The notes beneath the pieces were generated by a model. That model was given only the letters and a program-made list of their open reading frames with translations, ran no database searches and was not told the DNA's origin. Positions 1 to 11,181 of a stretch of DNA of 64,000 nucleotides are shown piece after piece. The number at the start of each line of letters is the position of its first letter. Position 1 is the first letter of the stretch. Source of the stretch: Ligustrum vulgare (lineage: Eukaryota; Streptophyta; Magnoliopsida; Lamiales; Oleaceae); the NCBI GenBank assembly GCA_963555705.1, contig OY743171.1, positions 14,817,352 to 14,881,351 of the forward strand, read 5' to 3'. Made by a program: the position numbers and the translations under genes.

Positions 1-41
1 AGTGAAGACAAATCATGCTAAAAAGACCCATGTTGATATAG

Positions 42-857
42 TGACGCGATCCCAATCGGGAATCTCGAGGAAAACGCAGAATAACTATAATAAAAACCTA
101 GGAAAGATCTAAAACAGATTAAACACAAGAAACAATAATTAAATTAGACGATAGGATTCCAACCCAAACCTTACGACGCAAGAAATTGACGATGAGAAGG
201 AAAAAACTGGAATTGTTGAACGCCACAAGGATTGCCTAATTCCTTGATAAGTTCGGGGTGAACGCCACAAAGATTTAATCGTTGATAAGTTCGAAACAAA
301 AGGGAATAACTCAACCTTTCAACAAGAGAATCCTCTCTCAATAATATCAATAAACTCAAATTTGTCTTTTATAACGGAAAAGAAACATAATATAGCAAAA
401 ACGCGTAAAGAAATAAACCCTAGCCGCAACTAAAGTCCAAAACGCTGCTCCTAAGTTACGGCCGTAACTTATGGCCTCACGGCCGTAATCATCTCTAGGT
501 CCAAAAGTGATTGCATTAGTTACAGTCGTGTCATCGATATATACGGCCATAATTGACACACTGAAACAAAATGTCATAATATAGTTACGACCGTGAAAGA
601 GTCCCGCCGTAATTTAAGTTCTGCACAAGATTTGCGAATGCTGTTTTACGGCCGTAACTTCCACTCTTATGGCCGTGAGATGGCTTCTGCTCCTTTCTTT
701 TAGCTCGTTCTTTAGACTTCGATTCCTTGATTCAGCTTGATCCGTCCATGTTCTCGGCTCGACCCCAACATGAAACTTGCTCCGTTTTGTACGTGGATCA
801 CTGTCATATTTCCGATGGCTAGACTTGGCCTTTGGTCTCTTATTTTGGATCACATCA
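42..857 (-). mobile_element. Solo LTR inserted in the Cassandra-1 5' LTR
   Basis: This 816-bp insertion begins TGACGCGATC and ends GGATCACATCA, so in its own sense it reads TGATGTG...GCGTCA. It is the reverse complement of the solo LTR at 36653-37572 along its whole length. It carries several copies of the palindrome ACGGCCGT (for example near 459, 479 and 648). Removing it restores a Cassandra LTR that matches the 3' copy. No clean 5-bp target duplication is visible (TATAG on the left, CAGTA on the right), so one flank has probably changed. It contains no coding sequence. Confidence 0.7.
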
Positions 858-917
858 CAGTACATCGTCATCTAACAGTCGGGATAGCCTGTTAAGTGGG
901 ACCCCAGTCATTAGAAA

Positions 918-929
918 TGGTATCAGAGC
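918..929 (+). other. Primer binding site, tRNA-iMet (Cassandra-1)
   Basis: TGGTATCAGAGC is an exact complement of the 3' end of plant initiator tRNA-Met. It starts 2 bases after the inferred 5' LTR end at 915. Confidence 0.85.
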
Positions 930-1087
930 TGGTCACCAGCAGAAAATCGGGAACTAAGTGATCTGCAGGACAAAGTGCTACGCCATAGCGTGAGCCAGCT
1001 CTTGAACCCGTAGGAGCCACCTCTAGAATCCCAACGCCTGGCAACAGATCCTCAGATGGTTTAAGCACGACGAGGACATTGCGAATC

Positions 1088-1101
1088 TAATGGGGGGTGA
1101 T
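1088..1101 (+). other. Polypurine tract of Cassandra-1
   Basis: The purine-rich TAATGGGGGGTGAT run lies directly before the TGTAAC start of the 3' LTR. This is the expected plus-strand primer position. Confidence 0.75.
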
Positions 1102-1377
1102 TGTAACACCCAGGCGAGGAAAGTTTAAAAGATTTGATAGGTACTACTCATACCAACAAGGTGCACCTTCTATTCTGGAAGTCCATCGTTAGAAACTTCA
1201 CAGTTAAGCATGCTTGGCTTGGAGCAATTCTATGATGGGTGACCTCCTAGGAAGTTTTCTCGAGGAGCGTGCGAGTGAGGACAAAGCATGCTGAAAAACT
1301 CATGTTGGTACAGTAGGGACACTACGTTGTCATCTAACAGCCAGGACAGCCCTGTAAGTGGGACCTGAGTCGTTACA
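1102..1377 (+). repeat. Cassandra-1 3' LTR
   Basis: This 276-bp LTR begins TGTAACACCC and ends TCGTTACA. It aligns with the 275-bp LTR at 41181-41455 (opposite strand) and with the partial 5' LTR at the window edge. Its centre is a 5S rRNA-like sequence. Confidence 0.85.
1139..1275 (+). other. 5S rRNA-derived segment inside the Cassandra-1 LTR
   Basis: This stretch aligns with plant 5S rRNA in order. A CATACCA...GCACC start is followed by an A-box-like AGTTAAGCATGCTTGG (1202-1217) and a C-box GATGGGTGACCTCCTAGGAA (1234-1253). The intermediate element between the two boxes is diverged. In Cassandra elements this segment is thought to supply an internal RNA polymerase III promoter. It is not a ribosomal gene copy, because it sits inside an LTR and is not part of a 5S tandem array. 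Confidence 0.8.
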
Positions 1378-3746
1378 GCTAAATAAGTTATAACACCATC
1401 TGCATTTATTCTTACTGAAACCAACGCAATGTGTGTCGGAGATATGAATCCAATCGATTCAATGTCGTATTGCTTACACAAACCATGAAGGTACCTAACA
1501 ATGAATAAACCAATAAACAGAAATAAAATAAAATTTTAAATTGAATTTATAATTTGTGGTCAGAAGTCTTACTTTGAAAATACTTGAAGGATAGACGTAT
1601 CCAACCATTGCTGCGTAAGAAAAACGGTGTTGTCTCCAACCGTAACAAAAATACCATCGTCGAATGCACAATTGAACACAGAGGCATCTACGGGCACTTG
1701 ATAGAAGTCACTACCAATAGGCAGTCGAAGGACCAGAGTGTGTAACTTTTTTCATTTATCACCCAGACATTGTAACGTGTCATCGTCAACAATCGTAGGT
1801 CGCTTAGTAGACGACAATTCGAAACTCTGAGGCGTTTTCCTTTCGTTAGATTTTTTTACCTGTTTTTGTGCCTCTACCTGCAAAAGACAATTTGTACCAT
1901 CATAACACCTATAATACAAATTTAAAAGAAATTAATATTGAAAGAAACTTCTATATAACTAAACGTTATTACCTCTCCAAGAATCACTAAGTCCTTAGGC
2001 CATTGAAAGAAACTTCCAATAGCTTCGCCCACCTTGGTGTGGTGTTGAGATGGCACTGGAAGAAATAACGCTTCTGCACCATTTATAACATGGACAACAA
2101 ACACCTTAACATGATAGGCCCAGAGTGGGTGATGATGCACCACAGTCTCGAATCCAGATGGATAAACCATCCCGATCACCACTATTTGTTTCTCAACATC
2201 AAGACTTACGGCGAGACGACAAGGAAGAGGCTTCTATTTTTCAACATATATGATTGAACATATATGTTAGCCCTTCTAGTTGAACTAAACTAAGCAATAT
2301 TAAAAAACTAAATAATTTAACGTTATATACTTGAAGCCCATCAAATGGATCTGGATTCACAGAGTGGTAACTACTTCGAGTTGGTGGTCGGGGTTGTGGG
2401 GTTACGTCCACTTTGGCATCAACATTTACGCCCAAGGGCTGGAGGATAGCATCGTATTTATTCTACATACTATGGTACGCACTTTGCATACTGTCAAATT
2501 TACTCTGCATCTCCAACATAGTCTGATGCCTGACCCGCTCGGTAATACTATCCGCCATCTCCATCTTGATCATCTCCTTAATATCTTCTGCTGACACGAC
2601 CCCACAAAATCGTCTAATATAATCATTAGGCCTTCCGTAAACATTGCTCGTGGTGACATAGACGCCATAACCCCTCACCTACTAGGATGATCCTCTTTAC
2701 CAAGGGCTTCACTTAAGACATCATGATGTCTACTTGGCACAAATGTCCCCTGCGTGATCTGCTCAACTTTTTCAACCTGTTCCAAAAAACCACGGTACTA
2801 AATATAAGTACTTAAGTAATTTTTAATTGAAAATATGAAAACCTGGGAGGATATACTTACAATATTTTTTCAAACACCCCCCTCGTTTTCTCGTTGGGGA
2901 TGTAATAAGTTTCATCTTCTTTCTTTTTTGATATAGCTCTAACCCACTCTAAGTTGCGATCCTCACTTAGAATTGATGAGCTAATCATGTCACATGAAGA
3001 GCTAGAAGATAGTGGGTCACTTACTATCCACTGTGGCTTCATCCCCGCATAACCAACTGATCCCAAACAATGTGAATGCTCATTTCGAAATTGACTTTCC
3101 TTGGCCTTGTTACTTATTTCCTTAAAAAAAATTACATTCTTACATGTTTTTAGTTTTCTACTCAATAAATCAAATTCTGACACTTAAATATACCTTAAAT
3201 TTCACTGTCTGGCGTTGTGCCTTGAACGACTCCCATTGCTCTTCAGTTATGAAATCATAACGCTGTATAGGAGATTTATATTTTCGGTGTTCATGTGTAA
3301 TGAAATCATGAACCAACCACATTTTGAAATCTTTCCACTGCTTCCCCACAACTCTCAAAATAGCTTGTTTTGGACAATCATCGAGGATGTTGAACTCTTT
3401 CTGAAAGACAAGGATAATATGCGATGTTATAAAAAAAATTACGATCACTTATCAATTACTATGTGTGAAGTGATATTACCTATATTTCTTCCCACATCAT
3501 GTCCTTAGAACCTTGATTAACTTTGTGTCAATCACTGATGTTTATGTCAACATGAATGCGGACCAAAGACCCTACAAAAGCTTTGAAGTTCTTCTTGACT
3601 AGTCCGATCGGCCTATTAAGCTCATTGAACTCGATGAACTTCACTTCCAGCGCCACCTTCTTCATTTTCTTGCACATAGTTGGCCCTCTTGTCCTTTTTG
3701 TTTGGGCAATACGATGATCATCTGGGGAGCTTGAAGACTCAAACAT
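1378..3746 (-). pseudogene. Ulp1-like/TNPA-position gene of CACTA-A, 3' truncated
   Basis: This is an intron-containing second gene of a CACTA element, colinear with 55604-58905. The first exon starts at ATG 3746. The next exons encode a REFNILDDCPKQ block, an SDPLSSSSSCDM block, a coiled-coil-like stretch (SKFDSMQSAYHSM) and a YPSGFETVVHHHP domain near 2150. The last part visible encodes IDSIGFISPTHIA near 1440. The Ulp1 catalytic exons would lie further left and are cut off by Cassandra-1. Several exons show frame breaks against the CACTA-C copy, so I call it a pseudogene. Its role in transposition is inferred from position only. Confidence 0.65.
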
Positions 3747-3792
3747 TATATTGAGAAAATTATGCACGTACCTGCATATATAACAACAAAGA

Positions 3793-3793
3793 A

Positions 3794-3834
<41 letters not shown>

Positions 3835-3835
3835 T
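3793..3835. repeat. (TA)n microsatellite
   Basis: An almost pure TA dinucleotide run lies between the two genes of CACTA-A. Confidence 0.9.
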
Positions 3836-3947
3836 CAAATTAGTGTTATCAAAATCACAAATGAATATTAACAATGAATAGAGAATATATACAGAATACT
3901 AGAAAGTTATAAGCAAGAATATGTAAATGAATTCACACAATAAATAA

Positions 3948-4941
3948 TCACGAACGACGGTCAATCCATAATCCTTCTTCATGATCCCAACACATGTAAT
4001 TTGATTCAATGTTATCTTCTCCTAAAGTTGCACTCCCTTGTGTAACAATAGAAAATGGAGGGATTTCATCAAAGTGGTCATAATCTTCTTCATCTACCGC
4101 ATCGCCAATGCCAACAATGCGTCTCTTGCCTTGAAGGACGACCGATCACTTAGTATCGGCAGGATCAAGAACATAAAATACTTGTTTCGCTTGTGATGCA
4201 TGTATGAATGGCTCATCAAGATAACTCAATCATCCAAAATCCACCAAAGTGAAACCTAAATAATCCACCCAAACACTCCGTCGGTTATCAACCCATTTAC
4301 ATTTGAAGAGAGGAAACTTGAACTCCCTATAATTAAGTTCCCAAATATCTTCAATTACACCATAATAGGACATCGATGCATCTATTGGCGTGGTATCTTT
4401 AGCACTGAAAAAATCTCTTGATAGTGCTACTTGTGTCACTCCACTGTTTTGCACCGCACTCTTATCATCTTGACATTTAGTGTAAAATGTATAACAATTA
4501 ATTTCGTATGGTTCATACGACCTCACAATCGTGCTAGGACCGTGTGCTAACCACTTTACCGTTTCAACAATGGTATTCGACATTTGTGACAACTCTTTCA
4601 TCACTCTATATTTAACCATTTTACAAATGAACGATTATGTTGATTAGTTACCCACCTTTCAACTTTAAAAGGATTCTATCCAATTATGGGTGAATTTTAG
4701 TAAGGTGTTGTAATACAAGGAGGTGTGCTTTGTCTCGCAATTCAAGATTGGGTCATTAATTTGCATCCAATCGTACATTTACCTTCGAGTCTTCCCTCGC
4801 TAGGATATTTAGGAACACCAAACATCAGCATGCCACCGCATGTTCTTTGCGTCCTTTGCATTGGAAAACAAACGTTTAAATCTTGGTATTACGGGTAGGT
4901 ACCATAACACCTTCGCCCTAGGGCTTTTCTTATCCTCACAA
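3948..4941 (-). pseudogene. TNP2-like transposase, C-terminal part (CACTA-A)
   Basis: This part encodes the C-terminal region of the TNP2/En-Spm transposase, including a DUF4216-type domain (EIWELNYREFKFPLFKCKWVD, cited here by its start at about 4310-4370). The stop codon lies at 3948. Compared with CACTA-C, about 1.5 kb is missing: at about 4823 the sequence jumps from the equivalent of 60016 to that of 61510. That removes the catalytic core and most of the DUF4218-type region. The remaining N-terminal part lies across the Athila-1 insertion at 15349-16084. Confidence 0.75.
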
Positions 4942-4946
4942 TTATT
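4942..4946. repeat. Target site duplication of Athila-1, left copy
   Basis: ATTAT lies directly before the TG of the left LTR and is repeated exactly at 15344-15348. Confidence 0.9.
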
Positions 4947-6618
4947 GACTCGATGTTAAATCTACCCTCCAAATATAAAGGGGTCAGGTTATAGCCTAGC
5001 AATAATCCAGGGTCATTCTTCCTAGGGATTTTATTGGTATCGTAATATTTGCTAAATTCGAAACTTAAACTATGATTTCAATTATGTTAAAATGAATTTG
5101 AAGAGAATATAATTAAATTGCAATGAAAGGGAAATTTGAGTGGAGTTATTCTTTCGCTATCAATTGGGCTTTCAAATAAGATTGGTGTGAATTTCTTGAA
5201 ATCGATAAGATTTAAACATATTCGTACGAAAATTAGTCAATTTATTTTACGGCATTTAGTCGAGCATGTTGTGTGCATAATCAATACATACCACATCAAC
5301 GACATCAATCGAAGTAAAATAATTTGAAAAATTAAAACACTCGTTAATTATCATCAATCACAAGAATTATCTATAGAAAATTAACACTCACCCATTGAGG
5401 CTAGGAATAACTCCTCTCAAATATAATCTAGCCGGGCATAATTAAATTAAACGAAATAAAATTCAAACAAACAATAACTATTACTAAAAATTAAATTCAA
5501 GTTTATAAATTAAAAATTCAATAACCGAAATATATATCTAAAAATCAACTAACATCAATAATATAAAGTTATTTAAACCAATGATTAAAACAACTAGAAG
5601 ACTAAACAAAATAGGAATAAAACTAGAACCAATAACCCAAAACAATCAAGTTCAGCCTTTATTTTCGATGTAGGGAGGAGCTGGCTGCCGAAGTCTGGGG
5701 TCGGCTGCTGCTGGTGTAAACCGGAGTTGCTGTTGAAGACTGCAGGCTTGTGCTGGTGGATGGTCTGTGGCGAGAGAAGAGCTACGGATGGTAGTGGTGC
5801 AGCTGAGGGAGAAGGCTGGCGGCTGGTTCCAGTTGGAGGTTGAGAATGGCGGTTGCTGGTTTGGTGGCTGATGGAAAGAATGGTTGCGGTTGGAAGAATG
5901 AAGATGGAAGGGATGAAGTGGGGCTGGCGGCTGAAGGTTGCTATTGGGACCTGAAACAGAATTCTTGCGGCTGCTGGGTCTTGAAGGTGGAGAGGGAGTT
6001 GAAAATCTAAAGACAGATTGAGGGAGGGGACTTGCGGCTGTATGGCTGAACGAAGGAGAAGTGGCTGGTCAGTTTGTTGATGGAAAGAGACAGAGGAGAT
6101 GAAGGAGAAGTGAGAGACGAGGCTAGCGGGTTGGTTGTGTGTGTGAGGGAGAGAGGCAGGTTGCTGGTTTTTGTGAGGGAATGAATGGCTTGCGGCTGGT
6201 TGAGTTAGAAGAAGACGGAGGATGAGGGAAAGCTGCAACTGGGGGATGGAGGCTGTGGGCTGGAGAGGGAGAAGTGGAGTGATGAGGCGTGAGGTTGAGG
6301 TGAAGAAGATAGCAGACAGAGAGTAGTAGGTTAGGTTGGTCGAGAGAGAGAGGTGGGCTGGGAAATTCAAATTGTTTTTTTGGACTAAAGAATTGGGCCA
6401 AAAATGTGGGTTGGAAATTGAATTGGATATAAAAAGATTGTCCATTGTATTTTTGCAGTTAAATAAACGAAATCAATAGTCAATAAAATCAATTTAGAGT
6501 TTAAGAATTAAAATTAAATCTTTTATAAGTTTTACTCTAAATTACAAAATTTAATTCCCCAAAATTGTATTTTTCATTTATTTACTTCTTTAAAATAAGT
6601 AAAATTGGACAATAATCA
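4947..6618 (-). repeat. Athila-1 3' LTR
   Basis: The plus-strand ends are TGACTCGATG and CAATAATCA. It is colinear with 13669-15343 with about 20 base differences and a 2-bp indel. The long sense frame seen in the other LTR (14317-15126) is shifted near its start here. Confidence 0.92.
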
Positions 6619-6630
6619 CACTCCCCAACT
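6619..6630 (-). other. Polypurine tract of Athila-1
   Basis: On the minus strand AGTTGGGGAGTG lies immediately upstream of the 3' LTR. Confidence 0.7.
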
Positions 6631-8265
6631 AGCTTTTTGCTAGTCTCTAGCAATTAAAGCGAATTAAAAACATGACTAACTCAATGAAAAACTTCAATTG
6701 TAAAGTCAACTTCACAAAATAAAGAGATCAAGCATTATATCCAAATTAGTCCATAAAAACATTCCCAAAATTTGTGTGTGTGTGTTTTAAGCCGATCCAT
6801 CAAACCACTAACCCCAACACATACAGTGTCGAGTATTCACTCAAGCCAAGTATAAACTCCATATACTCACGGGTATGTGTATTTTGTTTCTGAACTGGTT
6901 AGGAGGTCACTCATGGAGTTTGAAAATTGATCACTCAAGCATTCAATAAAGGCCATATATATGTGGATGACAGTAATGCAAATATTGACCTCATGAAAAG
7001 CTCACAACCATTGGGACTCAACCGTTCTTACCACAAGCCTACTTAAGATCAAAATGTCAATGTCAATTTAAAGGTGACGCTTGTGTTATCAAATGAACTG
7101 ATAAGGAGGGGTGGAAGAAAAGATTTACGTGTTCCAGTGATAATAGTAGAACAAGAAATTCCAATGGAAGTATAAGAGGCAATGTAGCATTTTTTTTTTT
7201 TGTATAGGATAAGGAAATAAAAGAAGTGAATAGAAATTGAGGACTTCCAAAATATAAGCAAGGATAATAATTTTCACTTTTAATCACACTTCAAGCTTGC
7301 TTTCTTCTTCACATCCTTTACTTTCTCTTCAATACGTCTCCCTTTTCTTTTTCTTTTTTTTTAACTGAGATCCTCTCAAATAATTTTTCAACATTTTCCT
7401 CTAGTCTCAATGACTGTCAAATACTTTCCAACTCCACTTTTCTTTCTTTTTCATGCACTGAACGTTTGTTTCTCAAATATGGAGCAAAAATAGTCATCCT
7501 CACTTATACTTGAAAGTAGAAACAAGGTTATGTATTTATGGAAGCAATGTCTGGATGTAATGTCATTTTTAATGTGAAATAGATGAAAGGGCTTTGTGGC
7601 TATGAAGGAATTTTGTGGATATGAAGGGATTTGTGATGGGAAGAGAATATGATAATATTAGCTTCAAAGGATCAAATTTTTATTTGACATTGACCTTCAT
7701 CGTTTCTCAAGTGTAAACCACCAACAATCCACAATCCGTGTAATGATACCCAATGGAAGTAGCAATATCAAACAAGGGCAATATAAGAAAACCACCAATC
7801 ACTCAACTCTCATGATGAACAAATAAAATTACTTAAACTTGAGAGAGCTCTAGTTGTATGTGTTGACTATCCATCTTACCACAAGGCTTAAATTCATGCA
7901 TAAAATTTTTTTTAGGAGGGAGGTCTTTACAGAATAACAAAGATATAACTCAAGACTCAAGATGTACTCAATTTTAATGCTCAACTACCACAAAAGAATT
8001 TATGCAAAACAAGTACATTTGAGTCACTCTCCCCCCAACTAAAATCAGACATTGTCCTCAATGACTCAAAGAGAAGAAAAATGAACGGTGAATAATAAAC
8101 ACGACTCAAAATTAAATCAAGCTAAAGGAGAAGAGTGTACCTGAGAGGAGGCTTATGCACATGAGCAATTATTCAAGAATGAAAAACTAAAAAATGAAGA
8201 AAAGAATAAAACTGCAAAAAGAAAATAAAATATATACATAATAATAAAGGTTAGTTCCAAGAAAA
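6631..8265 (-). other. Athila-1 non-coding spacer between integrase and 3' LTR
   Basis: This is 1.6 kb without a convincing reading frame. Athila elements often carry an env-like frame here. I see only short frames with homopolymer runs (for example around 7190-7203), so an env-like gene is absent or unrecognisable. Confidence 0.6.
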
Positions 8266-8670
8266 TCAGCCGCTGGAAGCAGGGTCTAGCAGAGGTAGTT
8301 CATTAATATCAGCAGAAAAATTATCCAAAAATGGTTTCAGACGTTGTCCATTAACTTTAAAAACAGTACCAGTTTTTGGATCCAAGATTTCAACTGCTCC
8401 ATAAGGGTAAACAGTTTGCACAATGTAAGGACCAATCCATTTAGTTCTCAACTTACCAGGAAACAGATGAAGTTTAGAGTCATACAGCAATACTTTTTGA
8501 GAAGGAAAAAATGATTTTCTAAAAATTTTCTTATCGTGAAAAACTTTCATTTTCTCTTCTGAAATTTTTGCATTCTCATATGCTTCCAAACGCAATTCAT
8601 CTAACTCATTCAATTTCAGTTTCCTAAATTCACCAGCTTGATCTAAGTCAAAGTTGAGTGTTTTTGACAA
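8266..8670 (-). pseudogene. Integrase C-terminal part (Athila-1)
   Basis: This frame encodes the integrase tail. A helical charged region ([20 protein letters not shown]) is followed by a small beta-barrel-like module with KWIGPYIV and a GQRLKPF end. It is in a different frame from the catalytic core frame it overlaps (8643-9125). About 13-14 codons expected between VFGKPC and KTLNFDLDQ are missing, so a deletion with frame change separates the two. It ends at a normal stop near 8266. Confidence 0.8.
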
Positions 8671-9125
8671 GGTTTTCCAAATACAATTCTATAAGGAGAC
8701 ATTCCAAGAACAGTTTTAAAAGCAGTCCTATAGGCCCATAAAGCATCATCCAATTTTATAGCCCAATCTTTTCTATTTGGATTCACTGTTTTTGTCAAAA
8801 TGCTTTTTATTTCCCGGTTGGCTAATTCAGTTTGACCATTTGTTTGAGGGTGATAGGGAGTGGAAATCTTATGCCTAATGCCATATTTCTTTAACAGAGT
8901 TTCAAAAGGTTTATTACAAAAATGTGTTCCTCCATCGCTAATTATGGCCTTAGGCATACCAAACCTAGACAAAATATGTTCTTTCAAAAATTTGAGCACA
9001 ACTTTATGGTCATTTGTTCTACATGGAATAGCCTCTACCCATTTTGACACATAATCAACAACAACCAATATATATAGATATCCAAAAGAAGGGGAAAAGG
9101 ACCCATAAAGTCTAATCCCCAACAA
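8643..9125 (-). pseudogene. Integrase catalytic core (Athila-1)
   Basis: This frame encodes the rve-type integrase core. It has [13 protein letters not shown], the second aspartate in IISDGGTHF and the glutamate in [10 protein letters not shown]. The first aspartate (WGLDFMGPF) lies in the preceding pol frame, so a frameshift at about 9050-9120 splits the DDE triad over two frames. The C-terminal module continues in a third frame. Confidence 0.85.
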
Positions 9126-10867
9126 TCAAAAATTTCAAGAACAAGGATTAGTGCTAATGGCATCATATTCCTATGGCTAAGACTACCAAGTTTCTGACAT
9201 GCTTCAAAATTTTTACAAAATGTATGGGCATCCTTAAATAAACTAGGCCAATAAAAACCACATTGAAGTACCTTAGCAGCTGTTTTCTGCGAAGAGAAAT
9301 GGCCTCCGCAAGCATGAGAATGACAGAAAGTAAGAACTTGTTGTACCTCGTCATCAGGAACACATCTTCGAATGATCTGATCAGCACAATATTTGAATAA
9401 GTATGGATCATCGTAGAAGAAGTTCCTGGAAATAGCTTTCATCCTCATTTTTTCTTGGACACTCCAATTTGAAGGCATGTGACCTGTAACAAGATAATTA
9501 ACCAAGTCAGCTAACCATGGAACAATATTCAAGCTAAATAACTGTTCATCGGGAAATGAGTCATTCAAAGGGTGAGAAACTTTTGAATTATCAGAATTTA
9601 ATCTGGATAAATGATCAGCGACAACATTTTTTGCCCCTTTTTTATCCTTAAATGTGATGTCAAATTCTTGCAATAACAAAATCCATCGAATGAGTCTAGG
9701 TTTAGCATCTTTCTTTGTGAACAAATATTTAAGAGCAGAATGATCAGTAAAGATGGTAACAGGGGTCCCAATAAGATAAGTTCGAAATTTTTCCAGTGCA
9801 AAAACTATTGCTAGCAGCTCTTTTTCAGTAGTTGTGTAATTTAATTGAGCTTGATTCAAAGTTCTGCTAGCATAGTAGATTACATAAGGTTCCTTACCTT
9901 TCCTCTGGCCAAGCACCGCCCCTATAGCTATATCACTTGCGTCACACATTAATTCAAAAGGTAGAGACCAATCAGGTGATCTAACTATGGGTGCAGTGGT
10001 GAGAGCCATTTTTAGATGTTCAAATGCTACAGTGCATTCATTAGTCCAAACAAATTTTGTATCATGCATCAAAAGTGTAGTTAAAGGTTTTGCTGTGACA
10101 CTAAAATCTTTTATGAACCTCCTATAAAAACCTGCATGGCCTAAAAATGATCGAACGTCTTTTACACTCGAAGGAATAGGCAACCTAGAAATTGAATCAA
10201 CTTTTGCCTTATCTACTTCTGTGCCTTTAGAAAAAATTATATGACCTAAAACAATTCCTCTTGTTACCATGAAATGACATTTCTCCCAATTAAGGAGAAG
10301 TTGCTTATTTTCACACCTGCATAAAACAGCTTTCAAATTTGTTAGGCAATCATCAAATGAATTACCATACACAGAGAAATCATCCATAAAAACTTCCAAA
10401 AATTTTTCTATCATGTCACTGAATATGCTAAGTATGCATCTTTGAAAGGTTGCTGGGGCATTACAAAGACCAAAAGGCATTCTTTTAAAAGCAAACGTCC
10501 CAAAAGGGCAAGTAAAAGTAGTTTTTTCTTGGTCTTCTAATGCTATTTCAATTTTATGATAGCCTGAAAAACCATCCAAGAAACAATAGAATGAATGTCC
10601 AGCAACTTTTTCTAACACTTGATCTAAAAATGGTAAAGGGAAATGGTCTTTTCTGGTCATGGAATTCAATTTCCTATAATCTATGCACATTCTCCAACTA
10701 GTAGGTACTCTTTTAGTTATCATTTCTCCCTGTTCATTTTCAACAACAGTAACCCCAGTTTTCTTAGGTACTACGTGAGTAGGACTTACCCACTTGCTGT
10801 CTGCAATAGGATAAATAATACCTACATCAAGTAATTTTAAAACTTCATTTTTAACAACCTCTTTCAT
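9035..10867 (-). pseudogene. Reverse transcriptase, RNase H and integrase zinc domain (Athila-1 pol)
   Basis: This 610-residue frame copies the RNA genome to DNA and starts integration. Visible in order are the RT fingers (KWVSPTHVVPKK, WRMCIDYRKLN), the palm motif FMDDFSVYG (the usual Y/F-x-DD), the RNase H domain starting at FELMCDASDIAIGAVLGQR with FTDHSALKYL, and an HHCC zinc-binding domain (HACGGHF...CKNFEACQKLG). The frame is uninterrupted within itself. It is separated from the RT N-terminus by one extra base at about 10868-10875 and from the integrase core by a frameshift near 9100. Catalytic residues look present, so few changes separate this copy from an intact one. Confidence 0.9.
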
Positions 10868-10868
10868 G

Positions 10869-11156
10869 TTAGGGTTTTAGCCTTCTTTGAGATTCCCTAG
10901 AAGGATTAGCATTTTCTTCTAGAAAAATTCTATGAGTGCACACTAAAGGACTAATTCCCTTAATATCCGCTATAGTCCAACCTATTGCAGATCTATGATC
11001 ATTCAACACTTTCAACAACATATTTTCCTGATCACAAGTAAGAGTAGAAGAGATTACCACAGGGTATGATTCATTAGGTCCCAAGAATGCATACTTTAGT
11101 TCCGATGGAAGAGGTTTAAGCTCCAGAGTTGGCATCTTCTCTGCTGATGTTTGCAT
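10869..11156 (-). pseudogene. Pol N-terminal extension (Athila-1)
   Basis: This short frame encodes the region just before RT (LELKPLPSELKYAFLG, then DIKGISPLVCTHRI). It ends in RRLKP followed by TAA, where an extra A shifts the frame relative to the 610-residue pol frame. Upstream its frame stays open to about 11200 and overlaps the gag-protease stop by roughly 20 bases in another frame. Confidence 0.8.
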
Positions 11157-11181
11157 GGGTGTCTGGCTAACATTTAGAGGC

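Larger units (their letters stand above)
1..1377 (+). mobile_element. Cassandra-type TRIM retrotransposon (Cassandra-1), 5' end cut by window
   Basis: This is a small non-coding LTR element that encodes no protein and must be mobilised in trans. Read left to right it has the tail of a 5' LTR (1-41 and 858-915), a tRNA-iMet primer binding site (918-929), a non-coding internal domain, a purine tract (1088-1101) and a complete 3' LTR (1102-1377). The LTR carries a 5S rRNA-like segment, the hallmark of the plant Cassandra family. The two LTR copies match where both exist. The 5' LTR is split by a solo LTR at 42-857. The element lies in the Ulp1-like gene of CACTA-A, which resumes at 1378. The left target duplication is outside the window. 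Confidence 0.85.

Noticed and set aside
1139..1275. Possible genuine 5S rRNA gene
   Set aside because: It lies inside a Cassandra LTR, is diverged in the middle and is not in a tandem 5S array.
5136..5327. 63-codon frame repeated exactly at 13859-14050
   Set aside because: It is antisense in the two Athila-1 LTRs; identity reflects LTR duplication, not a gene family.
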